A stretch of DNA of 64,000 nt, from the NCBI GenBank assembly GCA_963772225.1, contig CAVYWD010000005.1, forward strand, positions 248,001 to 312,000, given 5' to 3'. Below the pieces are notes generated by a model, which saw only the letters and a program-made list of their open reading frames with translations, was not told where the DNA came from and searched no databases. Below, piece after piece: positions 18,427-25,901 of the stretch (the first letter of the stretch is position 1; every line of letters begins with the position of its first letter). This DNA comes from CAVYWD01 sp963772225 (GTDB lineage Bacteria; Myxococcota; Myxococcia; Myxococcales; UBA5297). The translations under genes and the position numbers were made by a program.

Positions 18427-19233
18427 ATGCCGGGCGTGTCCAGCGCTCTGCTGTGCCTGCTCCTCACCCTCGGCGCGGCGGCTCCCGCCCCGCCGCATCC
18501 GCCGCCCGCGCGCCTGGTGTGCATCGACGCGGGGCACGGCGGCGCCAAGCCGGGCGCGCTGGGGCCCAAGCGCCAGCGCGAGAAGGACCTCTCGCTTCAG
18601 CTCGCGCTCCGGCTCAAAGACGAGCTGGAGTCGTCGAGGCTGGCGCGCGTGCTCCTGACCCGGGACGGCGACGCGGACGTCGAGCTGCACGACCGGCCGC
18701 AGCTGGCCAACAAGGCCCAGGCCGACGTCTTCGTGTCCATCCACCTCAACTCGGTCCCCGAGGGGGCGCAGGCGCGGGCGCACGGCGTGGAGACGTACTT
18801 CCTATCGGCCGAGGCGACGGGCGAGCAGGCCGCGCGGGTGGCGGCGCTGGAGAACGCCGAGGCCCCCAAGGCATCGGCGCCGCAGGGCGACCTGGCGGCC
18901 ATCCTCGCGGACCTGGCGCAGGCCGAGGCGCACCGAGACGCCTCGGCGCTCGCCTATGCCGTGCACCAGAAGCTCGTCCGCGAGTCGGGGGCCGCCGACC
19001 GCGGCGTGCACCAGGCGCCGTTCGTGGTGCTCGTGGGCGCGCAGATGCCCGCTATTTTGGTGGAGGTGGGGTACATCTCCAACCCGGCCGAGTCGGAGCG
19101 GCTGATGGACAAGCGATACCAGGCCAAGGTGGCGCGCGGCATCGCGGCGGGGCTCCGGGGGTTCTTCGAGCAGATGGCGGCGCGCGACAAGGCCGGCGAG
19201 GAAGTCAGCCGGCCCGCCGAGGGCAGGCGGTAG
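18427..19233 (+). CDS. N-acetylmuramoyl-L-alanine amidase (Amidase_3), secreted
   Basis: 268 residues with a signal peptide (MPGVSSALLCLLLTLGAAA). It cleaves the amide between MurNAc and L-Ala in peptidoglycan. The Amidase_3 zinc site is visible: His in CIDAGHGG, Glu in QREKDLS, His in VSIHLNS, and the catalytic Glu in AILVEVGYISNP. It lacks the AMIN domain of full-length AmiC and is close to a bare catalytic domain plus a short insert (about residues 120-170). It lies just upstream of rph and rdgB on the same strand. Confidence 0.88.
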   Translation: MPGVSSALLCLLLTLGAAAPAPPHPPPARLVCIDAGHGGAKPGALGPKRQREKDLSLQLALRLKDELESSRLARVLLTRDGDADVELHDRPQLANKAQADVFVSIHLNSVPEGAQARAHGVETYFLSAEATGEQAARVAALENAEAPKASAPQGDLAAILADLAQAEAHRDASALAYAVHQKLVRESGAADRGVHQAPFVVLVGAQMPAILVEVGYISNPAESERLMDKRYQAKVARGIAAGLRGFFEQMAARDKAGEEVSRPAEGRR

Positions 19234-19256
19234 GTCGCCTCGCCCGCGCAACGCGA

Positions 19257-19286
19257 TTGACGACCCGGCCCGTGGCTCGCTAGCGT
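19257..19286 (+). promoter_or_regulatory. possible sigma-70-type promoter before rph
   Basis: TTGACG and TAGCGT separated by 18 nt, 64 nt upstream of the rph ATG, in the only gap between the amidase gene and rph. The -10 match is weak, so this is tentative. Confidence 0.35.
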
Positions 19287-19349
19287 GCCGCCTCTTCTTC
19301 TATGCGCCGGCGCGACGCGCCCGCGCTCTCGTCTCGCGAGGAGCAAAGC

Positions 19350-20063
19350 ATGCGTTCCAACGGCCGCGGCCCGGGCGATCTGCGCCCCGTGCGGTTCACC
19401 CCGGGTTACACCCGCCACGCCGAGGGGTCGGTGCTGGTCGAGTTCGGGGAGACGAAGGTCCTGTGCACGGCGTCGGTGGAGGAGAAGGTGCCGCCGCACA
19501 TGTACGGCAGCGGCAAGGGTTGGGTGACGGCGGAGTACGGCATGCTGCCGCGCTCGACGCACACCCGGAACAACCGCGAGGCGGCGAAGGGCAAGCAGAC
19601 CGGGCGCACGGTGGAGATCCAGCGGCTCATCGGGCGGGCGCTGCGCGCGGCCATCAACCTGTCGATGTTGGGGCCGCGCACCATCACCCTGGACTGCGAC
19701 GTGCTGCAGGCGGACGGCGGGACGCGGACGGCGGCCATCAGCGGCGCCTACGTGGCGCTGGCGCTGGCGGCGCGCAAGCTGCGGCAGAAGAACGTCATCG
19801 TGCAGGACCCCATGCGCTTCCCGGTGGCGGCGGTGAGCGTCGGCCTGGTCGACGGCGAGCCGGTGCTCGATCTGGATTACGCCGAAGACAGCACGGCCGA
19901 GGTCGACATGAACGTCGTGGCGAACGCCGCGGGCGACCTCATCGAGGTGCAGGGGACGGCGGAGGGCAAGGTCTTCAGCCGCGCCTCGCTGGACGCGCTG
20001 CTCGACCTTGCCATCTCGGGTGTGAAGCGGCTGGGCGAGGCGCAGCGGCAGGCGCTGGAGTAG
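19350..20063 (+). CDS. rph: ribonuclease PH
   Basis: 237 residues, the standard length. It trims the 3' ends of tRNA precursors by phosphorolysis. Recognisable family motifs are LRPVRFTPGYTRHAEGSVLV, GKGWVTAEYGMLPRST, RTVEIQRLIGRALRAA, the catalytic-region LDCDVLQADGGTRTAAISGA and LDLDYAEDSTAEVDMN. ATG 19350 was chosen over the ORF's upstream start because GAGGAGC precedes it. rdgB follows after 25 nt, a conserved pairing in proteobacteria, and four tRNA genes lie just beyond. Confidence 0.95.
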   Translation: MRSNGRGPGDLRPVRFTPGYTRHAEGSVLVEFGETKVLCTASVEEKVPPHMYGSGKGWVTAEYGMLPRSTHTRNNREAAKGKQTGRTVEIQRLIGRALRAAINLSMLGPRTITLDCDVLQADGGTRTAAISGAYVALALAARKLRQKNVIVQDPMRFPVAAVSVGLVDGEPVLDLDYAEDSTAEVDMNVVANAAGDLIEVQGTAEGKVFSRASLDALLDLAISGVKRLGEAQRQALE

Positions 20064-20088
20064 GGCGGCTTATCGGGGGCGGTCTGCC

Positions 20089-20706
20089 ATGAAGCTGATC
20101 TTCGCGACGACGAACCGCGGGAAGCTGGCGGAGCTGCAGGCGCTGGTCGCGGGCCTGCCGATCCAGGTGGTCTCGCTGGCGGCGTACCCTCCGCACGAGG
20201 TGGAGGAGGACGGCGCGACGCTGGAGGAGAACGCCACCAAGAAGGCGCTCTGGTGGCGGGACCAGACGGGGCTCGCGGCGCTCGCGGACGACACCGGGCT
20301 GTGCGTCGATGCCCTGGCGGGCAGGCCGGGGGTGCGCTCGGCGCGCTACGCCGAGGAGGTCGCGGCGGAGCCTGGGGACGCCGAGGCGCGGTACCGGGCG
20401 AACAACGAGAAGCTCTTGCGCGAGCTCGGCCAGGTGCCGCTTCCCGGGCGGGGCGCGGCGTTCCGGTGCGCGCTGTGCCTGGCGGCGCCGGGGGCCGAGC
20501 CGCGGATCGTCGTGGGCGAGTGCCGCGGGCGCATCGCCCTGGGCGGGCGGGGCGGAGAGGGCTTCGGGTACGACCCGCTCTTCGAGCTGCCCGAGCTGGG
20601 CAGGACCTTCGCGGAGCTGAGCGCCGAGGAGAAGAACCGGCTGAGCCATCGCGCCCGGGCATTCCAGGCGCTGCGGCCCCAGCTGGAGGCCATGGTGAGG
20701 CCGTGA
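20089..20706 (+). CDS. rdgB: XTP/dITP pyrophosphatase (RdgB/HAM1 family)
   Basis: 205 residues. It hydrolyses non-canonical purine triphosphates (dITP, XTP) to monophosphates and so prevents their incorporation into DNA. Motifs: IFATTNRGKLAEL (nucleotide-binding start), LEENATKKALWW, LADDTGLCVDALAGRPGVRSARYA (catalytic Asp region), and GGRGGEGFGYDPLFELPELG, then FAELSAEEKNRLSHRARA. Length and domain order are normal. It is co-directional with rph, 25 nt downstream. Confidence 0.94.
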   Translation: MKLIFATTNRGKLAELQALVAGLPIQVVSLAAYPPHEVEEDGATLEENATKKALWWRDQTGLAALADDTGLCVDALAGRPGVRSARYAEEVAAEPGDAEARYRANNEKLLRELGQVPLPGRGAAFRCALCLAAPGAEPRIVVGECRGRIALGGRGGEGFGYDPLFELPELGRTFAELSAEEKNRLSHRARAFQALRPQLEAMVRP

Positions 20707-20754
20707 CGCGGCTTGCAATGGCCGGGAAGAGCGCTTAAATGGTCGGGCTTTTCA

Positions 20755-20828
20755 CGGGGCGTAGCGCAGCCTGGTAGCGCACCTGCCTTGGGCGCAGGTG
20801 GTCGCAGGTTCAAATCCTGTCGCCCCGA
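20755..20828 (+). tRNA. tRNA-Pro (anticodon UGG)
   Basis: Acceptor arms CGGGGCG / CGCCCCG, D arm GCGC/GCGC, anticodon stem CCTGC/GCAGG around loop CTTGGGC (anticodon TGG), T stem GCAGG/CCTGT around TTCAAAT. CCA is not encoded. Confidence 0.95.
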
Positions 20829-20880
20829 CAGAGTTTCGGCAGGCCAGGTCTCGGCGAGTGGCCGGGCCCCTGGCAATCCG

Positions 20881-20954
20881 GGCGCCAGTAGCTCACCTGG
20901 ATAGAGCAACGGCCTTCTAAGCCGTAGGTAGTGGGTTCGAGTCCCTCCTGGCGC
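20881..20954 (+). tRNA. tRNA-Arg (anticodon UCU)
   Basis: Acceptor arms GCGCCAG / CTGGCGC, D arm GCTC/GAGC, anticodon stem ACGGC/GCCGT around loop CTTCTAA (anticodon TCT), T loop TTCGAGT. The T stem GTGGG/CCCTC has one T-T mismatch. CCA is not encoded. Confidence 0.93.
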
Positions 20955-21081
20955 GAGAGCCCGCCGACGATTTTCCTCGCGCCGGCGCGGAAGGTTAGGT
21001 AAAGAGAAGCGCTCGACCGCGCTGAAGGGTCCACCCAGGCCACGGGTGGGCGGTAGTCCCTTCCGGGTCGGCAGGTTTCAT

Positions 21082-21155
21082 GGTGGGTGTAGCTCAACTG
21101 GCAGAGCACAGGACTGTGGCTCCTGGGGTTGTGGGTTCGACCCCCTCCACTCACC
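21082..21155 (+). tRNA. tRNA-His (anticodon GUG)
   Basis: Acceptor arms GTGGGTG / CACTCAC preceded by the extra 5' G expected for tRNA-His and followed by C73. Anticodon stem CAGGA/TCCTG around loop CTGTGGC (anticodon GTG), T loop TTCGACC. The T stem GTGGG/CCCTC has the same T-T mismatch as the tRNA-Arg(UCU) gene upstream. Confidence 0.93.
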
Positions 21156-21207
21156 CTTCGCTGCAACGGCGGGGTCTCTCGAGGCTCCGCTCCGCCGAGT
21201 GGTACAG

Positions 21208-21281
21208 GCGCCCGTAGCTCAATTGGATAGAGCGTTGGGCTTCGAACCCAAAGGCTGCAGGATCGTTCCCTGCCGGGCGCA
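21208..21281 (+). tRNA. tRNA-Arg (anticodon UCG) with an atypical T loop
   Basis: Acceptor arms GCGCCCG / CGGGCGC, D arm GCTC/GAGC, anticodon stem TTGGG/CCCAA around loop CTTCGAA (anticodon TCG), T stem GCAGG/CCTGC. The T loop reads ATCGTTC instead of TTCGANN, so positions 54 and 58 are A and T instead of T and A. An integrase remnant on the other strand runs into this gene, so it is probably an attachment site. Confidence 0.85.
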
Positions 21282-21776
21282 CAACTTTCCATGGCAATTT
21301 CCTTGGGAGGGAGAGGCAGCCGGCGGAGCCGATTCCGAGCCGGCGGCAACTGGGGCCAAATCGGAACCCGCTTTTCGCGCAGACTCGATTCGCGCGACGC
21401 CCTCGCGCAGGTCGTCCTCGGACACGATGTTGTGACGGTCGAAGACGGCCCGCGTCCGGTGCCCTGACATCGGCATCACCACCGACCCCGGAAAGCCGCA
21501 GCGGCGCTCGAGAGTGACGAACGAGCGCCGAGGGTCGTGGAGCCAGAGATCCGGCAGGCCGTCGGCCTTCCTCGCCACGTCGAACATGTGCCGGATGTTC
21601 AGCCAGGGCTCGGCAGTGGTGGGATTGACGAAGCCATGGGGGCTCCAGAGCTGGGCCGGGAGCGCGCGGAGGGACCCAAGGGTCCGTGCCTGGAGATAGA
21701 CGGCCCGGTGCTCCCTCTCATACCTCCACTGCTCGAATACAACCGCCGCCGAAAGAACCCGAACTACAGCGGGCAC
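21219..21776 (-). pseudogene. tyrosine recombinase (phage-type integrase) remnant
   Basis: The frame encodes a degenerate C-terminal catalytic domain. Visible are NIRHMFDVARKADGL, then LWLHDPRRSF (normally HDLRR), then MSGHRTRAVF (GHxxR-like), then DRHNIVSEDDLREG. The catalytic Tyr in the usual DRYxxV position is His, so the product should be inactive. The N-terminal domains are missing. The last 20 or so codons read through tRNA-Arg(UCG) on the other strand, as in many tRNA-integrating elements. It is a decayed integrase marking the boundary of an island that extends to about 25.86 kb. Confidence 0.75.
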
Positions 21777-22343
21777 TCGCCGCTGCGGGCGCGCGGGCAG
21801 CCCTTAGTCGAGAGCTTCTGGCGACGCCCTGGGACGCGCTTGCGCTCCTCAAGACACTCGGCGCGCCGCCCCGACTCCTGCGCCATCACGAGCTGGTCGT
21901 CGAGGCGGCGGAAGGCCTGCTTCGGGCGCTTTCGAGCGCCTTCGCGCTTCGCGTCGATTCGCAAATCGTTCTCATCGGAGCGGCTCTTCACGACGCGGGG
22001 AAGCTTCGTTTTCCGGCGGAGCTGAGCGGCCCTGGGAATGCCCACGAGCAGGAGGGCGAAGTCATTCTGCTCGAGGTGGGCGTGGCGCCGGGGATCGCCC
22101 AGTTCTGCCGGACGCATTCTCGATGGCGACGCGGACGCGCGCATCGAGGACCTCCTGGTCGCCTCGGCGGATCAGCTTTGGCGCGGCAAGCGCGTGGAGG
22201 AGCTCGAGCGTCGCCTGGTCGAGGCGATCGCCGCAGCGACCGGGCTCTCGACCTGGGAGGCATTCACCGCCGCGGACGAGATCTTCTCCGGCGTCGCTGA
22301 AGGCAGCGAGGACCGACTTCAGCGCTCGCTGGAATGGGCCTGA
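21755..22343 (+). pseudogene. HD-domain protein, frameshifted
   Basis: The first frame reads LQRALAAAGARAALSRELL, then LLRHHELVVEAAEGLL, then ALHDAGKLRFP (the HD metal motif), then GIAQFCRTHS. It then loses homology near 22118. A second frame continues sensibly with GDADARIEDLLVASADQLWR, then KRVEELERRLVEAI, then TWEAFTAADEIF, ending at 22343. Together they form about 190 residues of a small HD-type phosphohydrolase-like protein broken by one frameshift. No convincing start codon is visible, and the 5' end overlaps the integrase remnant. Confidence 0.6.
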
Positions 22344-22418
22344 GCGACGACGGATGGGCTCGCGAAAGGTCCATAGGTCTTCACAATCGGCTGGGTGGCA
22401 TTCGCAGAGGGCCGGCGC

Positions 22419-22760
22419 TCACGTCTCTTCCCAAGGCTCCGGCGCGGGATGCTCGTGAAGTTGCCGAGGGCCGACGCCGCACCAGCCGAGCGCTTCCTCG
22501 AGATTCGGGAGCTCGTCCTCAGCCCGGTGCCTTGGGGAGGCCCCGTGCTCGCAATCCTCCGCGGCCGACGGCGGTGGGTGCGCGCGCCGATCTTCCGGGC
22601 GGCCCGGCACGGCCGCGGCAGGCCGCGCGCACCACCCGGAGCGATTCCACGGTGCTCCGCAGCAGGAGGCGCAGTCGGGGCCGGTGGGGGGCTGCGAGAA
22701 GTGGCCGCAGCTGAAGCATGCGCGCCAATGACACGGGTCAACGGGCGGAATGGAGGTCAT
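22419..22760 (-). CDS. small Cys-rich protein, possibly zinc-binding (doubtful)
   Basis: 113 residues from the ATG at 22760, preceded by GAAGGAAC at good spacing. The N-terminal 45 residues hold a knot of cysteines (CHWRACFSCGHF, then CASCCGAPW, then SGWC) that could bind zinc. The rest is low-complexity and has no family match I recognise. It lies in an otherwise gene-poor stretch of the tRNA-linked island. It is supported only by start, ribosome-binding site and Cys pattern, so it may not be real. Confidence 0.35.
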   Translation of the reverse strand: MTSIPPVDPCHWRACFSCGHFSQPPTGPDCASCCGAPWNRSGWCARPAAAVPGRPEDRRAHPPPSAAEDCEHGASPRHRAEDELPNLEEALGWCGVGPRQLHEHPAPEPWEET

Positions 22761-23022
22761 GACCGTTCCTTCGCAGCTCGCTCCGCCCGACACCCTATCG
22801 CGGGCCAGAGAATCCCCACCTGGCGGCGCGTCTGCGCAGGGCGCACTTGAGCCGAACCTGTGGAGGCCAGAAGGACCTCTGCTCGGGTCGCCGTCGCGCG
22901 CCACCGGTCGTCTTCGCGGCCATGACAGGCCGCTCTGCTAGCAAATGGTAGCCGAACACTCTGCCAGTTGGTATTGAAGTCGCGATGCGCTAACGTGCCA
23001 AGACACGGGAGCGGAAGAGGAC

Positions 23023-24288
23023 ATGCTCACCCAGATCGAAGCCCTCAACTTCCGCTGCCTTCGCTACGTCCGGCAGTCCCTCGCGCCTTTCCATGTCCTT
23101 GTTGGGCCCAATGCAAGTGGCAAGACGACGTTCTTGGACGTCGTTGGGTTCCTGGGATGCCTGGTGTCGGATGGTCCTGATGCCGCGGTCGGCGATCGTA
23201 CGAAGAACTTTCAGGACCTGACCTGGGGGCGCGCTCAGGACCATTTCGAGCTTGCCGTCGAGGCTAGGATTCCCGAGGACAAGCGTGCGCTGGTCGGAGG
23301 AGGTGGCGAGGATTTCGAGAACGTCAGATACGAGGTTTCGTGCGGTCTTGACGAGACACAAGAGCTCGGCATTTTGGAGGAAAACGTACGGCTTTGTCAG
23401 GGCAAGCCGATAGCGCCCTACCAAACCAGCATTTTCCCGCGCGGACTGGCCCCTCCCCTCACGCTGATGACTCAAAAAGGCGCCAAGGGAACACGGATGG
23501 TCATATCCAATGTCCAGGGAAAGAACGCCAATTTTCGCTCCGAGGTCTGGGACAAGAAGAAGGGCGGCGGTTGGGTGCCCTCGATCAAGATTGGCCGGCG
23601 CAAGTCGGCTCTGGGCAACATACCGGCCGATGAAAATGATTTTCCCATCGCCACGTGGCTGCATGATTTGCTCACCCGCGGTGTCCAATCCATCACATTG
23701 AATAGTTTGCGAATCCGCAGCGCTAGCCCGCCGGGGCAGGTGCGCGGGTTCATTCCCGATGGTTCGAATCTTCCTTGGGTTGTCGCCGATTTCCAGAAGA
23801 GGGATCCGGACCGCTTCGAGAAGTGGATCGCGCACGTCCGTACAGCTCTGCCAGATTTGGAGACCATCCGGATAGTCGAACGCGAGGATGACCGGCACCG
23901 GTACCTCATGCTTCGATATGGCGGGGGCTTGGAGGTCCCCTCATGGGTCGTTTCGGACGGCACCTTGCGGATGCTTGCGTTGACGCTGCTTGCCTACCTT
24001 CCGGAGTTCCGGGGTGTCTATCTGATTGAGGAGCCCGAGAACGGGATACATCCGCTGGCCGTCGAGACAGTGTACCAGTCGCTCTCTTCGGTTTATGATG
24101 CTCAGATTCTCGTGGCGACACACTCCCCGGTGATTCTCAGTCTCGCCCGCGCTGAGGACGTGCTCTGCTTCGCCAAGGACAAGGATGGATCCACTGACAT
24201 CGTCCGGGGAAGCGAGCACCCGGCATTGCGGGACTGGAAGGGCACGCCGAACCTGGGCGTACTTCTCGGCTCCGGGTTCCTAGGATGA
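23023..24288 (+). CDS. AAA ATPase of the OLD/AAA_21 type (candidate defence protein)
   Basis: 421 residues. The Walker A motif VGPNASGKTTFLD lies at about residues 27-39, after IEALNFRCLRY, the usual start of SMC-like AAA_21 ATPases. Near the C-terminus come the signature-like SDGTLRMLALTLLAYLP, the Walker B strand GVYLIEEPENGIHP, and a D-loop/H-loop region (QILVATHSPVIL). It is a soluble ABC-type ATPase like those in OLD, PARIS, RloA and related defence modules. The start has AAGAGGA upstream. Its stop overlaps the next gene's ATG by 4 nt. It is the first of three overlapping genes in the tRNA-linked island. Confidence 0.85.
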   Translation: MLTQIEALNFRCLRYVRQSLAPFHVLVGPNASGKTTFLDVVGFLGCLVSDGPDAAVGDRTKNFQDLTWGRAQDHFELAVEARIPEDKRALVGGGGEDFENVRYEVSCGLDETQELGILEENVRLCQGKPIAPYQTSIFPRGLAPPLTLMTQKGAKGTRMVISNVQGKNANFRSEVWDKKKGGGWVPSIKIGRRKSALGNIPADENDFPIATWLHDLLTRGVQSITLNSLRIRSASPPGQVRGFIPDGSNLPWVVADFQKRDPDRFEKWIAHVRTALPDLETIRIVEREDDRHRYLMLRYGGGLEVPSWVVSDGTLRMLALTLLAYLPEFRGVYLIEEPENGIHPLAVETVYQSLSSVYDAQILVATHSPVILSLARAEDVLCFAKDKDGSTDIVRGSEHPALRDWKGTPNLGVLLGSGFLG

Positions 24289-25157
24289 GCGTTGTGAGCT
24301 ACGAGAAAGAGCTTATTTGCATCGGCCCGGACAAGGCCATGCGGTTCCTGTTTGCGGGGCTGTTTTCTAAGGACGAGGCGCTTGGGTTCCGTGTGCCCAG
24401 TTACGAGATCGATACACATCCTCTTCGTGATGCGGGCTGCCTCGACGCCGACGAACTGCTCGAGTCTCAGGCGAACCGGTACCGATTCGCAATCATCGTA
24501 GCCAACGCGGAGCGCAGCGGTCGCAAAGGCGAAATGCGCGAGGATGTTGAGGCGCGGATCGAAGAAAAGCTGGCAAGCTCTGGGTGGGAATCCCGCGCTC
24601 GCGCCATCATTGTCGATCCGGGGATCGACCGCTGGCTGCTCGAGCACTCGCTTGGGGAGCGCTGGTCTCCGGATATCGCAGTGCAGTCGACGCTCGAGGC
24701 GGCACTGCGCTTGAAGAAGATCCCGCAGTCACCGGAGCTGTACCGGGATCTCGGCCGCCGTCTGGTGGATGAGGGCGAGTCCGACCCAGCTTGGCAGAAG
24801 ATCATCGCCACACTGACAAAGTGGTTTCCCTCGAATTCGGATCCAGCCCGCGATTTGTTCTCCCGGATCGAGACGTTGTCTGAGGCACGGCAGTTTGACA
24901 CTGCGCTGGATCTTGTCTTCGATTATGTTGACGACCTTCTCCTGTCGAGCCGCTTCTCAGATGTAGAGCACCTTCTCCGGCACGTCCCGACGAATGCGCT
25001 CGATGCGGCAATCCTCGTCGGCTTCCTGACCATCACGGGCCCGGCGCGGGAGGCACTTTGCGGCGCGCGTCCGGGCTTCGTAGCGCGCGTTCGGGCCGAG
25101 TTGGAAGGCCGGATGTCACAGGAGGAGGTGTCGCGGGTCATGAAGGGCCTGGAATGA
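24285..25157 (+). CDS. TOPRIM/DUF4276-like protein with an extra C-terminal domain
   Basis: 290 residues. The first 125 or so fit a TOPRIM-like fold of the kind paired with AAA_21 ATPases: ELICIGPDKAMRFLF at the start, then a DTHPLRDAGC segment, IIVANAERSG (where an acidic DxDxxG-type motif is expected) and IIVDPGIDRWLLEHS (where (P)E.E.W is usual). The acidic residues are partly replaced, so nuclease activity is uncertain. Residues about 180-290 form a separate helical region I do not recognise (ARQFDTALDLVFDYVDDLLL). It overlaps both neighbours by 4 nt, so it is co-translated. It resembles partners of methylation-associated or PARIS-like defence ATPases; that is inference. Confidence 0.7.
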   Translation: MSVVSYEKELICIGPDKAMRFLFAGLFSKDEALGFRVPSYEIDTHPLRDAGCLDADELLESQANRYRFAIIVANAERSGRKGEMREDVEARIEEKLASSGWESRARAIIVDPGIDRWLLEHSLGERWSPDIAVQSTLEAALRLKKIPQSPELYRDLGRRLVDEGESDPAWQKIIATLTKWFPSNSDPARDLFSRIETLSEARQFDTALDLVFDYVDDLLLSSRFSDVEHLLRHVPTNALDAAILVGFLTITGPAREALCGARPGFVARVRAELEGRMSQEEVSRVMKGLE

Positions 25158-25774
25158 AAACGGCCAATCCAGGGTGGCTCCTCTTTCTGCCGGAGGCGCC
25201 CTTCGACCAGTTGCGTTCCGCTGGAGTGGCCATCATGGCGACGGACCCGGGCCGATGGCATGCGGGGATGCTTCACCGTGCTGGGACCAACACAGTGTAC
25301 ATGCTCGACCTCGCTTGGGATCACAGGCTGCGAAACTCGCCGCCCGATAACGAGTGCGCGTGGGTTCAGCTCGACTTACCCAATGTACGGCTCCTCAGTG
25401 TGGCGGCGATGTGTCGCAGAATTGCCAAGCTCCACGCGAGGCCAGGATGCGGGCTGCCCTATGCATTTCTCTATCAGGAGACGACCTTCAAGGTCGATGG
25501 TGCAGTGCTCCTCGGGAAGTCGGAGCATGGGCTGACCTGCGCCACGTTTGTCCTTGCTGTGTTGAGGGCAACTGGGATTGAGCTCTTGGACCTTGCAGGG
25601 TGGCCAAATCGACATGATGACGTGGTCCGGCATCAAGAGCTCCTGGCTTGGCTTGAAAAAGATTCGCGGGTCGCTAAAGAGCATGTGGCTGCAGTCGCCG
25701 CCGAGGTGAACTGTATTGGGTGTACCGGCCCGAGGAGGTTATCGGAGCGGCTTCTTTCGCAAACCTCCCAGTAG
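25154..25774 (+). CDS. papain/NlpC-like protein, third gene of the ATPase operon (3' end possibly frameshifted)
   Basis: 206 residues as read. HAGMLHR near residue 36 and HGLTCATFVLAVLRATG near 125-141 have the His and Cys spacing of NlpC/P60 or papain-like cysteine peptidases, in permuted order; the active-site assignment is inference. From about 25712 the neighbouring frame continues as a sensible protein (WVYRPEEVIGAASFANLP, then AFVDAQAAAGCIIKAFALRE) to a stop at 25855-25857, whereas the annotated frame ends in a poor tail. A single-base shift may therefore have truncated the gene. It overlaps the TOPRIM-like gene by 4 nt. Confidence 0.6.
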   Translation: MKTANPGWLLFLPEAPFDQLRSAGVAIMATDPGRWHAGMLHRAGTNTVYMLDLAWDHRLRNSPPDNECAWVQLDLPNVRLLSVAAMCRRIAKLHARPGCGLPYAFLYQETTFKVDGAVLLGKSEHGLTCATFVLAVLRATGIELLDLAGWPNRHDDVVRHQELLAWLEKDSRVAKEHVAAVAAEVNCIGCTGPRRLSERLLSQTSQ

Positions 25775-25901
25775 CTTTCGTCGATGCCCAAGCGGCGGCG
25801 GGATGCATCATCAAGGCCTTCGCCCTCCGGGAGGCGTCGAAGGCATCCGCGTCCTGATCGGGAGTCTCCGACGAGCTTTGGGCTACCCGGCGCTCCGCCG
25901 C

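Noticed and set aside
25840..25901. Right attachment site for the tRNA-Arg island
   Set aside because: I looked for a copy of the tRNA 3' end (such as CCTGCCGGGCGC) near the end of the operon and did not see one.
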